Of a stretch of DNA of 53,860 nt, positions 23,937 through 32,989 are shown in pieces. The position numbers and the translations under genes were made by a program. Under the pieces are notes generated by a model, which was not told where the DNA came from, did not search any database, and saw only the letters and a list, made by a program, of their open reading frames with translations. The DNA lies in the NCBI GenBank assembly GCA_948473115.1, contig CAOKWI010000023.1:1-53860 (forward strand), in the 5' to 3' direction. This stretch comes from an uncultured Lachnospiraceae bacterium (GTDB lineage Bacteria; Bacillota; Clostridia; Lachnospirales; Lachnospiraceae). Numbering within the stretch: position 1 is the first letter of the stretch; every line of letters starts with the position of its first letter.

Positions 23937-25289
23937 TTATTCTTGTCCATTATCTAATTCTATATCATACAATGCCGTATATAACTCATTTACCTGCTTG
24001 GAAACATCGTCAATCAAACCAGCTTCAATTTCTTTTTCCTCTTCATCCAGCAATTTCATATAATCCTGTTCTCCGGACATACTATGCGCAAGCAGTTTAT
24101 ATGCTGCCAATCCATCTTTTAGAATTAGATAATTTTTATTTACAACCTTATATACTTGTTTCTCCAATCCCTTTCCGGCCAATACCCCTGCATAATACAG
24201 GTTATTTGCAACCGTAAGGACATAAGGACTATGCGTTGTGATAAATACGCCGCTGTCCTGAATGTTGGCAAATAATGCGATAAACTCCATCACCCTTTTC
24301 TGAAGCAGCGGATAAATATGCGCCTCCGGCTCCTCGATAATCAAAAAAGCATTTTCTTCCCGCAGCATCAAAACATACATAAAATTTAAAAGCCATAATA
24401 TTTCCTGTTGCCCCGATGATGTAAAGTTAATGGCCACAGGATGTTCCGGGTCTTCTTCTATCCTCAGGAACTCCCTGCCTCCACTGTAAAAATACTCTCC
24501 CTTCTCAATATTTACAATCAGTTCCGCAATACAATTGACATCAAACTGCCTTATTTCAACAGGATAAAAAAGATGTGCCTTTTTCACGCCATATTTGAAG
24601 CTATTGCGGACACTGTCTATCAGCATCATAAACATTTCCGTTATTAAATCCAGATTGCCGGCATTATTCATGATCGCACGACTATTTGACATCACAGTCA
24701 AAAGACTTCTTCCGGCCGGGATATAATAGGTTTCCCTGCTATCATGAAAGATCTCGTTGACCTTATGAACTATCATTTCATGGTTTCTTTTTCTTTCCTC
24801 ATTTGTGAGCACGAGACTGGTTTTAATAATACCTTCATTACTGTGATATATTTCACGTATTTCCATTTGCAGTTTTTTTATGGAATTTAATAGTTCCGGG
24901 GAATAAGTTACGCTTATATATTGTTTATTCTTATCCCCTGTTTTCAGTTTGACCTGAATCCAGATATCTTCCTCATAATTATATTTCATATAAAATTCCG
25001 GATTCAAATCCCAGCTATACCCAAACAGTTTTACAAAAATACTTTTTAGTTCGGATTTTATAGCCTTATCAAACCAGACATTTTCCTGTGAAACACTATT
25101 ATAAGAATTCGAATCATGCACCTGCGTCAGATAATCGATGACTTTTGTCTTTATAGTCCTAAAATAGTATACACTCTTAGCAATAGTGCTTTTTCCGGTT
25201 GCCTGTTCACCGATCAATATATTGAATTTCTCCACATCCATCTCAAAATGATTAACCGGTCCATTGTTTCTAATACATATTCTCTGCAT
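23937..25289 (-). CDS. AAA_15/OLD-like ATPase
   Basis: A 450-aa SMC-like ATPase of the AAA_15 group. N-terminal FNILIGEQATGKST is the Walker A (about 22-36), a central variable region follows, then a signature-like SSGQQEI, Walker B FLIIEEPEAHIYP and the His switch ITTHSPYVL (about 290-360). No C-terminal TOPRIM is seen. Such ATPases pair with nucleases in several defence systems. TGGAG precedes the ATG. The DNA is clearly richer in AT than the flanking genes, as expected for acquired genes. Confidence 0.85.
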   Translation of the reverse strand: MQRICIRNNGPVNHFEMDVEKFNILIGEQATGKSTIAKSVYYFRTIKTKVIDYLTQVHDSNSYNSVSQENVWFDKAIKSELKSIFVKLFGYSWDLNPEFYMKYNYEEDIWIQVKLKTGDKNKQYISVTYSPELLNSIKKLQMEIREIYHSNEGIIKTSLVLTNEERKRNHEMIVHKVNEIFHDSRETYYIPAGRSLLTVMSNSRAIMNNAGNLDLITEMFMMLIDSVRNSFKYGVKKAHLFYPVEIRQFDVNCIAELIVNIEKGEYFYSGGREFLRIEEDPEHPVAINFTSSGQQEILWLLNFMYVLMLREENAFLIIEEPEAHIYPLLQKRVMEFIALFANIQDSGVFITTHSPYVLTVANNLYYAGVLAGKGLEKQVYKVVNKNYLILKDGLAAYKLLAHSMSGEQDYMKLLDEEEKEIEAGLIDDVSKQVNELYTALYDIELDNGQE

Positions 25290-25350
25290 CTATATTACTC
25301 CACCATTCAATCAAAGATCCCTCTGCATTCTCCAAGACAGCTTCCTCAGC

Positions 25351-25413
25351 TTTATGCTCATGCATGCAACGGCACAAAGCCAGCATGGCCGACCTGACCC
25401 ATTGCCCTCGGAA
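25351..25413. repeat. Second repeat family, copy 1
   Basis: About 63 bp with TTTATGCTCATGCATGCAAC, GCACAAAGCCAG, then CCTGACCCATTGCC. Related copies lie at 36241-36300 and 42186-42250. It is in the 397-bp spacer upstream of the ATPase; no gene is seen in that spacer. Confidence 0.6.
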
Positions 25414-25483
25414 ATAAAGGGTTTGTCCGAATAAGTATACACCAATCACAGGACAAAAACAATTCCAAGTACTTGATTATTGA

Positions 25484-25686
25484 AGAAATCGGTAACAGTT
25501 CAGCCATACGGCACCGCGAAGTCAAAATTGCTTCCCTGTGCAATTTTGCGAGACTTGCAGGCGCCAAAATGAGTTGAAAACTCATTTTGTGTGCATTCTC
25601 GTAACAGTTTGGCCGAAGGCTGAACTGTTACAGAAATCGGTACCAGTTTAGGCGAAAGCTGAACTGTTACAGAAATCGGTAACACT
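25484..25686. repeat. Hairpin modules after the ABC ATPase gene
   Basis: The unit GAAATCGGTAACAGTTCAGC and its reverse complement occur several times, giving stems such as GTAACAGTT/AACTGTTAC. A module with CAAAATGAG/CTCATTTTG (about 25575-25600) is the opposite-strand copy of one at 15434-15462. The block starts at the stop codon of the ABC ATPase gene on the minus strand. Confidence 0.7.
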
Positions 25687-26661
25687 TCAGCTGTGATAAA
25701 TATTGGAGATGGCATCCTCCACATCCGGTTCACGCACGCTCAGATCCACAATTTTCATCTCTTCCCCCAGCGCATGGATAACCTCCGCCGCCGTGTGGGC
25801 ATGGTGGTCAAACTTGCACCAGATCTTTCTTCCCTCAATCTTCATGACCTCCACCTGATCACAGGATACTTCCTGCACCGGCTCCGCCACCTCCAGGATC
25901 AGCATACGGTATGTGGCCATGCGGCTGACGATCTCGTCTATGGGGCCGTCCTCCACTATGACGCCCTTATTGATGACGATCAGCCTTGTACACAGCTTCA
26001 TGACGTCGTCCAGGTCATGGCTGGTCAGGATCACCGTCGTTTTCTTTTTCCGGTTCATTTCCAGGATAAAGTCCCGGATCGCCTGCTTGGCATCGATGTC
26101 CAGGCCGATGGTGGGCTCGTCCAGAAAGAGTATCCCCGGCTCATGCAGCATTGCAGCCGCAAGCTCGCCGCGCATACGCTGCCCCAGGGACAACTGGCGC
26201 ACAGGGATATCCATGAACTGATCCAGTCCCAGCACGTTCCTGAGTTCCTCCAGCGTCCTTTGGTACTGTTCCTCCGGCAGTCTGTAGATCCTTTTCAGCA
26301 GTTCAAAGGTCTCTCCCAGACGCAGATCCCAGTACAGCTGCGTTCTCTGCCCGAACACCACGCCCAGGTTTTTCACTACCTCCTTACGGTTTTTCTGGGG
26401 TGACAGACCGTTGACCAGTATGCTGCCTGATGTGGGGTGCATGATCCCAGACATCATTTTTATGGTGGTGCTCTTCCCCGCACCGTTGGGACCGATGTAT
26501 CCTACAATCTCGCCCTTCTCTATGGTACAGCTGATATCCTTCACCGCTTCCACCCGGATCTTCTCGCTGTGGAAAAGATTGACCAGGGCTCCCAGCATTC
26601 CCTTTTTCTTTTTCGCAACAATATATTCCTTCACCACATGATCCAATACGATCTGTTCCAT
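25687..26661 (-). CDS. ABC exporter ATP-binding protein
   Basis: A 324-aa ABC ATPase. Walker A GPNGAGKST (about 58-66), signature LSLGQRMRGEL, Walker B ILFLDEPTIGLD and a C-terminal extension of about 80 residues typical of drug-exporter ATPases. AGGAGG lies five bases before the ATG. It is the last gene of a three-gene operon with two ABC-2-type permeases. The substrate is unknown. Confidence 0.95.
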   Translation of the reverse strand: MEQIVLDHVVKEYIVAKKKKGMLGALVNLFHSEKIRVEAVKDISCTIEKGEIVGYIGPNGAGKSTTIKMMSGIMHPTSGSILVNGLSPQKNRKEVVKNLGVVFGQRTQLYWDLRLGETFELLKRIYRLPEEQYQRTLEELRNVLGLDQFMDIPVRQLSLGQRMRGELAAAMLHEPGILFLDEPTIGLDIDAKQAIRDFILEMNRKKKTTVILTSHDLDDVMKLCTRLIVINKGVIVEDGPIDEIVSRMATYRMLILEVAEPVQEVSCDQVEVMKIEGRKIWCKFDHHAHTAAEVIHALGEEMKIVDLSVREPDVEDAISNIYHS

Positions 26662-26695
26662 AATAGCCTCCTAAACCTCCCCGCCATGTCGGCAC

Positions 26696-26833
26696 AAACC
26701 AATCCCACGGAATCTTACGATTCCGAAAAGAACGCTGCCTTTGCATTCTTCTCACTGCTTTAGCAGTTTGTGAGACTTAAATTTCTTGGCGTCCCATCCT
26801 ATGACGGGACGTCTGTAGAAGTTCTTCTCACAC
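26696..26833. repeat. Modular hairpin element in the ABC operon
   Basis: From the permease stop codon the minus strand reads GTGTGAGAAGAA, a GACGTCCCGTC/GATGGGACGCC stem, an ACTGC/GCAGT dyad between GTCTCACA and TGAGAAG, then a GGAATC/GATTCC hairpin. It shares GAATGCAAAGGCAGCG-type sequence with 16519-16570 and the GTGTGAGAA edge with 6698-7001. It fills the spacer to the ATPase gene. Confidence 0.75.
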
Positions 26834-27658
26834 TTAACTTCCTGCGCTCTCATATTTCTTTTCCAGCCCCAGGTAAAAGACCTTTCTCCCCAGAAGGAAC
26901 CAGACCAGACCCACCAGGGGCGTCCACAGGGGAAACTCCAAAGGCAGAGGGAAGGATACCCCGCTGGAAATCTTTAACAGGCCGCACGCCGGGTAAAAGC
27001 TGACAAACCCCATGGGGATCAAAAAGGAAAAAATGCGGATGAACCAGGCCGGGTAGATTGCCATGGGCCACTGTGTGGTCTTGTCAAATAATTGCAGGTT
27101 GACCCCTACAAACACAGAACTTTTCTTCGTCCAGAAGGCAACGGAACCGGTCAGCGTGTAAATGGCCGCCTGTATCAGCGTCCCCCCTATGATCACCATG
27201 ATGAGCAACAGAATATTTTGTATGCTCCACTGAAAATTCACCTGGGCGCAGCCATAGGCAAATATGATGATCCCCGGAATCAAGTCATAAATTCCCACCA
27301 GGTTCACAGTCCCGATGCAAAACTGGAAAAACACTCCCAACGGGCGCACCAGATAGCGGTCAAATTCGCCGCGGATAATACCATGTTCAATATGGCGCGT
27401 CTGTATAAAGAAAAGATCCTGCAGACCATGGCTGAAAACCCCCAGCCCATAAAGGAACGCCACCTGCCCGAAAGTCCATCCGTTCAGGGTTCCGACCCGG
27501 TCCATAATCACCTTCAACACATAAACCCCGGAAAAGATCTGGATCGGGATCATCAGCAGCCAGCACAGAGTATAGGAGATATATTCCATCTCACTTTTCA
27601 GTGCCAGGATCGCACTGTATTTCAATACTTCATAATAGTGTCTTAACGCCCTTAACAT
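26834..27658 (-). CDS. ABC-2-type permease (first type)
   Basis: A 274-aa membrane protein of the ABC2_membrane_6 type with about six transmembrane segments. A conserved cytoplasmic stretch RGEFDRYLVRPLG is typical of this family. It starts just after the second permease's stop codon with GGGGGG before the ATG, so it is tightly coupled. It forms the export channel with its neighbour. Confidence 0.9.
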   Translation of the reverse strand: MLRALRHYYEVLKYSAILALKSEMEYISYTLCWLLMIPIQIFSGVYVLKVIMDRVGTLNGWTFGQVAFLYGLGVFSHGLQDLFFIQTRHIEHGIIRGEFDRYLVRPLGVFFQFCIGTVNLVGIYDLIPGIIIFAYGCAQVNFQWSIQNILLLIMVIIGGTLIQAAIYTLTGSVAFWTKKSSVFVGVNLQLFDKTTQWPMAIYPAWFIRIFSFLIPMGFVSFYPACGLLKISSGVSFPLPLEFPLWTPLVGLVWFLLGRKVFYLGLEKKYESAGS

Positions 27659-27660
27659 TT

Positions 27661-28449
27661 TCAGCCCCCCTGTACCAACACTTTATTCCTTGCCTTTTTC
27701 CACGCCAGCGACACACAGCCTCCAAGCAAAAGCAGCCACAGCGCCTGTATACAAATCTGCCTCACACCCTCCTGCACCCCTATTCTGCCGATATACAGCC
27801 CAAGGGGAAGCTGGTAAGTATACGGGAACGGCGTCATCATCAGTACCTTCTCCGCCTGATCCGGGAAAAACCACAGAGGGATCATGCTTCCGGACAGGAT
27901 TGATACAATCATATTTTTTACCACTCCCATATTGCCCAGTTCCATGGTCACAAAGGTGAACATTCCCACCAGTGCGCTGAGCAGCCATAGAATCAGGAAC
28001 CCGAATAGGTAGCTGACCAGGATAAAGGGAAGAACCTGGAGCGAGACCGGCAGCTGCACCGGCAAAAGGAGCACCCCCAGCAGAAATATGGGCAGGGACA
28101 CGCTGACCGCCTGCACCGCAATCGTACCGATATCCTCGGCGAAATACGCCCCCAGTAAATGAAGAGGCTTCATCAGCAAGAGGGCAATATTGCCTTCCCG
28201 CACATCCTTATTCAGGGAACCCTCTATCCCACAGTGGTACATGGCGCCAAGGCAGGAGGACAGCACGGAATATGTGATCATCTGTGCCCTGTCCACCCCG
28301 GAAATATTCTGCTGTCCCGTATAGACACAATTCCATAAAAATACGTTTGCAATGATCAATATAAAACGTGTCACAATCTTCGCAAATACTTCAAACCGAT
28401 AAGTCAGGCAGACCTGCATCTGCAATTTCATTTTAAATAGATATGCCAT
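27661..28449 (-). CDS. ABC-2-type permease (second type)
   Basis: A 262-aa membrane protein with about six transmembrane segments, again of the ABC2_membrane_6 group (REGNIALLLMKPLHL matches the cytoplasmic motif). The start is the ATG at 28449, preceded by GGAGGAAAGGG; the frame upstream to 28545 is unlikely coding. It is the first gene of the exporter operon. Confidence 0.88.
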   Translation of the reverse strand: MAYLFKMKLQMQVCLTYRFEVFAKIVTRFILIIANVFLWNCVYTGQQNISGVDRAQMITYSVLSSCLGAMYHCGIEGSLNKDVREGNIALLLMKPLHLLGAYFAEDIGTIAVQAVSVSLPIFLLGVLLLPVQLPVSLQVLPFILVSYLFGFLILWLLSALVGMFTFVTMELGNMGVVKNMIVSILSGSMIPLWFFPDQAEKVLMMTPFPYTYQLPLGLYIGRIGVQEGVRQICIQALWLLLLGGCVSLAWKKARNKVLVQGG

Positions 28450-28581
28450 TTTCCCTTTCCTCCACTGCACTGCACAAACATCTATTGCCTTCCTCTGGTA
28501 ACGCCTTTTCCCATTATGGCATATGCCCCGCAAAGCATCCGTCAAATCCCCACAGATGCAGGCATCCGTGACTTTGCCCCA

Positions 28582-30264
28582 TTACCCCCGGGAGACAGTG
28601 CTTCCTCCACAATGGCTCGCGGCTTCCGCCTTCAAATGTCTCTGCCAAAGGATTATAATCCCAAACACCGCAAGGAGCAGCAGAACCGATACTGCCACCG
28701 TTGCCCACGGATTCAGGGAAAATCCTGCCACCAGATACCCCGCAAAGCACACTACCGCCACCAGCGTGGCATAGGGCAGCTGGGTCTCCACATGGCGCAG
28801 ATGGTCACATTGCGCACCGGTGGATGCCAGAATGGTAGTGTCCGAAATCGGGGAGCAATGATCCCCGTACACGGATCCCGCAAGAGTGGCTCCCAGGGCC
28901 GGGATCAGAACGGAAGCGCCCTCACTCCCCACACAGAGCATGGATACGATGGGAAGCAGGATCCCGAATGTTCCCCACGCCGTTCCCATGGAAAAGGACA
29001 GAAATGCCGCCACTGCAAACACAATGGCAGGCAGAAAACCAAAGGGCAGCTTTGCGGCGGTCACAAAATTACTGACAAAGATCCCGGTTCCTATCATTTC
29101 CCGGCACACCCCTCCCAGCGCCCAGGCCAGGATCAGAATGGTCAGGGCCGGGATCATGGTCCTGATCCCATCGATCACTCCTGTCATAAATTCCCGCAGA
29201 TCCATAAGCTTTCTCGGAAGGTACAGCAGCATGGCCACTGCCAGCGCCGCAAACGTCCCCAGGGTAAGGCCCGCGGTGGGATTTTCGCCGATTGCCTCCG
29301 CAAAAGGTCTCCCGTCAAAATACCCTCCCACATATGCCATTCCCAGAATCGCGCAGACGATCAGGGTCAGCACCGGAAGAATCAGATCCGGCACAGTGCC
29401 TTTCTGTTTCGCCCTGTCCTGCGCCTGTTGTTCTCCTGCTTTCTCCGACTTCCCCAGTTCCACTTTTTGCGGTTCCTCCGCCCTTTCCGGTTCCGCCTTT
29501 CGCGGTTTCCCCGCCCTTTCCGGTTCCGCCTTTCGCGGTTTCCCCGCCCTTTCCGGTTCCGCCTTTCCGTCTGTTTGCAATTCCGCCTTTTGACTGTCCG
29601 GTTCCGCCTTTTTCATCGGCCCGAAATCAAAATTCGTGGCACTCAGGAAAAGGACCATAACAATAGTCAAAACAGCATACAGGTTATAAGGAATCGTCTG
29701 GACAAAGGCATTCAGGCCGCCCGCCTCCTCCACCTCGGACGCCACCGCAACCGCCCAGCTGGAGATCGGTGCAATGATACACACCGGGGCGGCAGTGGCG
29801 TCCAGCAGATAGGCCAGCTTTTCCCTGGAAATCCTGCATTTATCAGTAATCGGACGCATGACCGTACCCACAGTGAGACAATTGAAGCCATCGTCCACAA
29901 AGATCAGAAGTCCCAGCAGCGCTGTGGCAAGCTTGGCGCTGGTTCTTTTCCTGATCCTCTTTCCCGCCCACTGACCATACGCATCAGAGCCTCCCGATCT
30001 GGTCACGACCACCACCAAAGACCCCAGAAGCACAAGAAAAATGATCATATACCCGTTTTCGCCTATTTTCAGTGCCATCATATCAAACACATATGTAACG
30101 GCCTGCAGAATATTCCCTCCTGTAGAAAAGCTGTATACACACATTCCCGACAAAACCCCCAGAAAGAGAGAGGAATATACTTCCTTGCTGATCAAAGCCA
30201 GCGTGATCGCAATCAGCGGGGGCAAAATGGACAGCCAGCCCGCGTCTATCATCTCCAAACCCAT
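28582..30264 (-). CDS. NhaC-family Na+/H+ antiporter with a repeat-bearing loop
   Basis: A 560-aa NhaC/YuiF-type antiporter with about 11-12 transmembrane segments. Core motifs FVDDGFNCLTVG and GSVYGDHCSPISDTT match the family. A cytoplasmic loop (about 218-290) has been enlarged by KAEPERAGKPR repeats and other charged sequence. The ribosome binding site GGAAGG precedes the ATG. The substrate may be Na+/H+ or an organic anion; the family also includes amino-acid-type exchangers. Confidence 0.88.
   Translation of the reverse strand: MGLEMIDAGWLSILPPLIAITLALISKEVYSSLFLGVLSGMCVYSFSTGGNILQAVTYVFDMMALKIGENGYMIIFLVLLGSLVVVVTRSGGSDAYGQWAGKRIRKRTSAKLATALLGLLIFVDDGFNCLTVGTVMRPITDKCRISREKLAYLLDATAAPVCIIAPISSWAVAVASEVEEAGGLNAFVQTIPYNLYAVLTIVMVLFLSATNFDFGPMKKAEPDSQKAELQTDGKAEPERAGKPRKAEPERAGKPRKAEPERAEEPQKVELGKSEKAGEQQAQDRAKQKGTVPDLILPVLTLIVCAILGMAYVGGYFDGRPFAEAIGENPTAGLTLGTFAALAVAMLLYLPRKLMDLREFMTGVIDGIRTMIPALTILILAWALGGVCREMIGTGIFVSNFVTAAKLPFGFLPAIVFAVAAFLSFSMGTAWGTFGILLPIVSMLCVGSEGASVLIPALGATLAGSVYGDHCSPISDTTILASTGAQCDHLRHVETQLPYATLVAVVCFAGYLVAGFSLNPWATVAVSVLLLLAVFGIIILWQRHLKAEAASHCGGSTVSRG
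29478..29576. repeat. 33-bp in-frame tandem repeat in the antiporter gene
   Basis: A 33-bp unit starts at 29478, 29511 and 29544 (the third copy partial or diverged), encoding KAEPERAGKPR-type repeats on the minus strand. It keeps the frame. Confidence 0.85.
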
Positions 30265-30373
30265 ATGTTACCTTCCTTTACCTGTTTTTCCTTTGCTGCC
30301 TTTCCTTTGCTGCCTTTCCTATCCAACGGATGGGCCTCCGCCCCCCACTCATTCGCGAATGGGCGGGGTTGCA

Positions 30374-30409
30374 AAGGCATAGGACGACACCATGATCATC
30401 CTATGCCTT
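30374..30409. repeat. 11-bp perfect stem-loop after rhaD
   Basis: AAGGCATAGGA pairs with TCCTATGCCTT across a 14-base loop, in the 253-bp spacer between rhaD and the antiporter gene. No T-tract follows on either strand. The rest of the spacer has short CTTTGCTGCC repeats (near 30290) and a GC-rich palindrome, but no gene. Confidence 0.6.
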
Positions 30410-30517
30410 CTACATAGTCCAATATTTCCGCGGCTTTTCCCAAAGGCTTCCGCCCTATGACCACGGCAGATTTCCATGGCCGGGAGAACTCCACACCCTG
30501 TCAGGTCTTCACATCTG

Positions 30518-31378
30518 TCAGAACATATCGTCCCCCTCAGGCTTATAATTTAAGATCTCCTCGTTCAGTTCCACACCAAAGTCCCTGCCGATATCCCGGA
30601 TATTGTCATCCGTGATCATCTGGCGGGGCGCCTTTCCGCCGTTTGCAGACAAGGCAATGGAGGCGATCTGCGCCGCCTTCTCAATCGTATGCATCAGACC
30701 GAAGGCAGTATCAAAGTCAGGGCCGGATACGAACAGTCCATGGAAAGACCAGATCGCCGCGTCATATTTTTCCATGAGCACGCAGGTAGCCCTGGCGATC
30801 TCAGGTCCCCCGGGTACCATCCAGGGCACAACGCCCACGCCGCCAGGAAATACCACGCAGCACTCGGTAGCGCTCTTCCAGAGCATTCTGGTGAACACCT
30901 CCGCCTTTAAGGGAAGCACATAAGTCAGTGCGATCACATAGGGCGTATGCGCGTGGTAAATCACCCGGTTTGCACCGTTTGTCACCCGCTTTCTCACGGA
31001 GTGATTCATGAAATGGGTGGGAAACTCGCTGGTGGGTCTGCCGCCGTTCTCCAGTCCCCACACAATGCGGTAGGAGTCGCCCTTGTCGTTGATCTCCACG
31101 ATACAGATGCTGTTCTGGGGCTCCAGACCGACGTTCTGCAAGAATTTCCCGCTTCCGGTGGAAATGAAATATTCACCCTTCAGGTTATCAGCCTGTACGC
31201 CCAGATCCACCCAGGAACCCGGCTCCGCCTTAAAGTAGGGGCGGCATTCCGCCACCTCCTCCTCCGTCATACGGTAGGTCAGGTTGCCGCCGTTTCTCTC
31301 ATGCCAGCCCTGTCTCACACCGTCATGGCACATGCGGATATAATCCTCCATTACTTTAACGCCAAAAATGTTATTCAT
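30518..31378 (-). CDS. rhaD: Rhamnulose-1-phosphate aldolase
   Basis: A 286-aa class II aldolase of the RhaD type, splitting L-rhamnulose 1-phosphate into DHAP and lactaldehyde. GWHERNGGNLTYR near residue 25, ISTGSGKF and zinc-binding YHAHTP are visible. No encapsulation peptide follows the core. CAGGAGG precedes the ATG. It follows rhaB by 58 bp; lactaldehyde from it would feed the propanediol BMC pathway. Confidence 0.93.
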   Translation of the reverse strand: MNNIFGVKVMEDYIRMCHDGVRQGWHERNGGNLTYRMTEEEVAECRPYFKAEPGSWVDLGVQADNLKGEYFISTGSGKFLQNVGLEPQNSICIVEINDKGDSYRIVWGLENGGRPTSEFPTHFMNHSVRKRVTNGANRVIYHAHTPYVIALTYVLPLKAEVFTRMLWKSATECCVVFPGGVGVVPWMVPGGPEIARATCVLMEKYDAAIWSFHGLFVSGPDFDTAFGLMHTIEKAAQIASIALSANGGKAPRQMITDDNIRDIGRDFGVELNEEILNYKPEGDDMF

Positions 31379-31436
31379 AGCACCCTCCTGATATTTTATT
31401 TCTATTATTTTGAAGGCTTTCGCAATTGCCTATCAC

Positions 31437-32837
31437 TTATGATTGATATGTTGCAATGGGGAAAGAGCGGAACACACAGGCCCTCGCGTCTTTTAAGTCC
31501 CTTAAGTCTCCCAGTGACATCATCTGTGCCGCCAGATTGCCGATAGCCGTGGCCTCGGTCGGTCCTGCGTAAACAGGTATCCCCGTCGCCTCCGCAGTCA
31601 GCCTGTTCAGGTAATCCGCATTGGCGCCGCCGCCTACAATGTGGATCCTGTCGTAATCCTGCCCGGTGATCGCCGCGATCTCCCTGATGGTCCTGGCGTA
31701 ACACTTTGCCAGACTGTTATAAATGACACATGCCACTTCGGCAATTCCCTCCGGAACCTGCTGGCCGGATTCCCTGCACGCCGCCTGCACTTCCTCCGTC
31801 ATGTTGTCAGGAGCCAGGAAACGGTCATCATTACAGTCTACAATGGATGCGATCGTGCATTTTGACGCCTGCTCACAGATCTCACCAAAGCCCAGGCTGC
31901 CTCCGATCTCTTTCTTCACCGACTGTATCATCCAGAGTCCCATGATATTCTTCAGATAGCGGAACCGGTAATCATAACCGCCCTCATTGGTCAGATTGTT
32001 GGCCTTGCTCTCTTTGGAACAGTTAGCCTGGAACAGTTCCGTACCCATCAAAGACCATGTGCCGGAACTGATGTAGAGTGTATTGTCACTGTCAGTGGGC
32101 ACCGCGATCACTGCGGAACCGGTATCATGTGTGGCAGGAGCAATCACCTTGCAGTTAAATCCCACTTCCTTCCGGATCTCCTCGGTGAGTTCACCAAGCA
32201 CCGTGCCGGGAGGCACGATCTTCTGGAAGATCTCCTCAGGATAGCCCAGCTTCCGGATCAGTTCCCTGTCCCAATCCTTTGTCCCGGGATCCACCAGCTG
32301 ACCGGTAGTGGCATTGGTATACTCTGTCGCCGCCACGCCTGACAGCAGATAATGGAAGTAATCCGGCATCATCAGCATAATCCTGGCCTTTGCAAGCTGG
32401 TCCGGCTTCTTTACCTTTAAGGCCATCAGCTGATATACCGTGTTGAAGATCTGCTTCTGGATCCCAGTCCTGGCGTACAGGTCTTCCTCCGGAATGATCT
32501 TATATACCTCCCCGTCCATTCCCTTTGTACGGCCGTCCCTGTATGCCACGGCGTTCCCGATGCGGTTCCGGTTCTCATCCAGCAGCACGAAATCCACGCC
32601 CCATGTGTCAATCCCTACACTGACGGGGATCTTGCCCAAAGCGGCACATTTCTTCATGCCCGCTTTGATCTCCCTGAAAAGTCCCTCCACATCCCAGACA
32701 TTTTCCCCGTCCTTTTCCACCATTCCATTGGGAAAACGGTGAATCTCCTCCAGCACCATCCTGCCCTCTTCCAGGTGCGCAAGAATGTGCCGCCCGCTGG
32801 AGGCTCCGATGTCAATTCCCAGATAATACGGATTCAT
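31437..32837 (-). CDS. rhaB: Rhamnulokinase
   Basis: A 466-aa FGGY-family kinase phosphorylating L-rhamnulose. N-terminal phosphate loop DIGASSGRH, central IDTWGVDFVLLD, TYPICAL sugar-kinase segment TNATTGQLVDP and C-terminal HIVGGGANADYLNRL. GAAAGGAGAGGG precedes the ATG. It is the first gene of a rhaB-rhaD pair; no isomerase or rhamnose transporter is in the window. Confidence 0.95.
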   Translation of the reverse strand: MNPYYLGIDIGASSGRHILAHLEEGRMVLEEIHRFPNGMVEKDGENVWDVEGLFREIKAGMKKCAALGKIPVSVGIDTWGVDFVLLDENRNRIGNAVAYRDGRTKGMDGEVYKIIPEEDLYARTGIQKQIFNTVYQLMALKVKKPDQLAKARIMLMMPDYFHYLLSGVAATEYTNATTGQLVDPGTKDWDRELIRKLGYPEEIFQKIVPPGTVLGELTEEIRKEVGFNCKVIAPATHDTGSAVIAVPTDSDNTLYISSGTWSLMGTELFQANCSKESKANNLTNEGGYDYRFRYLKNIMGLWMIQSVKKEIGGSLGFGEICEQASKCTIASIVDCNDDRFLAPDNMTEEVQAACRESGQQVPEGIAEVACVIYNSLAKCYARTIREIAAITGQDYDRIHIVGGGANADYLNRLTAEATGIPVYAGPTEATAIGNLAAQMMSLGDLRDLKDARACVFRSFPIATYQS

Positions 32838-32903
32838 ATTGCCCTCTCCTTTCCTGGCAACAGCCCAATTCCCTCTGCCTGTAACTGTTACCTCTGTTTT
32901 TCT

Positions 32904-32909
32904 ATTTTA
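32904..32909 (-). promoter_or_regulatory. Possible extended -10 box upstream of rhaB
   Basis: Minus-strand TGGTAAAAT about 70 bp before the rhaB ATG; the -35 region is only a T-run. Weak support, but it lies just after a terminator, where a new promoter is expected. Confidence 0.35.
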
Positions 32910-32925
32910 CCACATACCTGAATAT

Positions 32926-32962
32926 AAAAAAAGGACACTTTAATATTAAAAGTATCCTTTTT
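32926..32962 (-). terminator. Rho-independent terminator after the aquaporin-like gene
   Basis: A 14-bp stem with one mismatch (AAAAAGGA.ACTTT arms) and an AT-rich loop, followed on the minus strand by a run of T. It ends the transcript of the PocR chemoreceptor and channel genes. Confidence 0.85.
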
Positions 32963-32989
32963 CGTAAACTTCACCATCCACACATCCTA

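Noticed and set aside
23227..25289. PARIS, Gabija or classical OLD system
   Set aside because: No TOPRIM domain, DUF4435 protein or UvrD-like helicase is seen; the partner shows a D...ExK pattern instead.
28516..30417. 633-codon open frame on the plus strand
   Set aside because: It is antisense to the antiporter gene, rich in His, Arg, Pro and Gln and has no domain. It is a product of codon bias.
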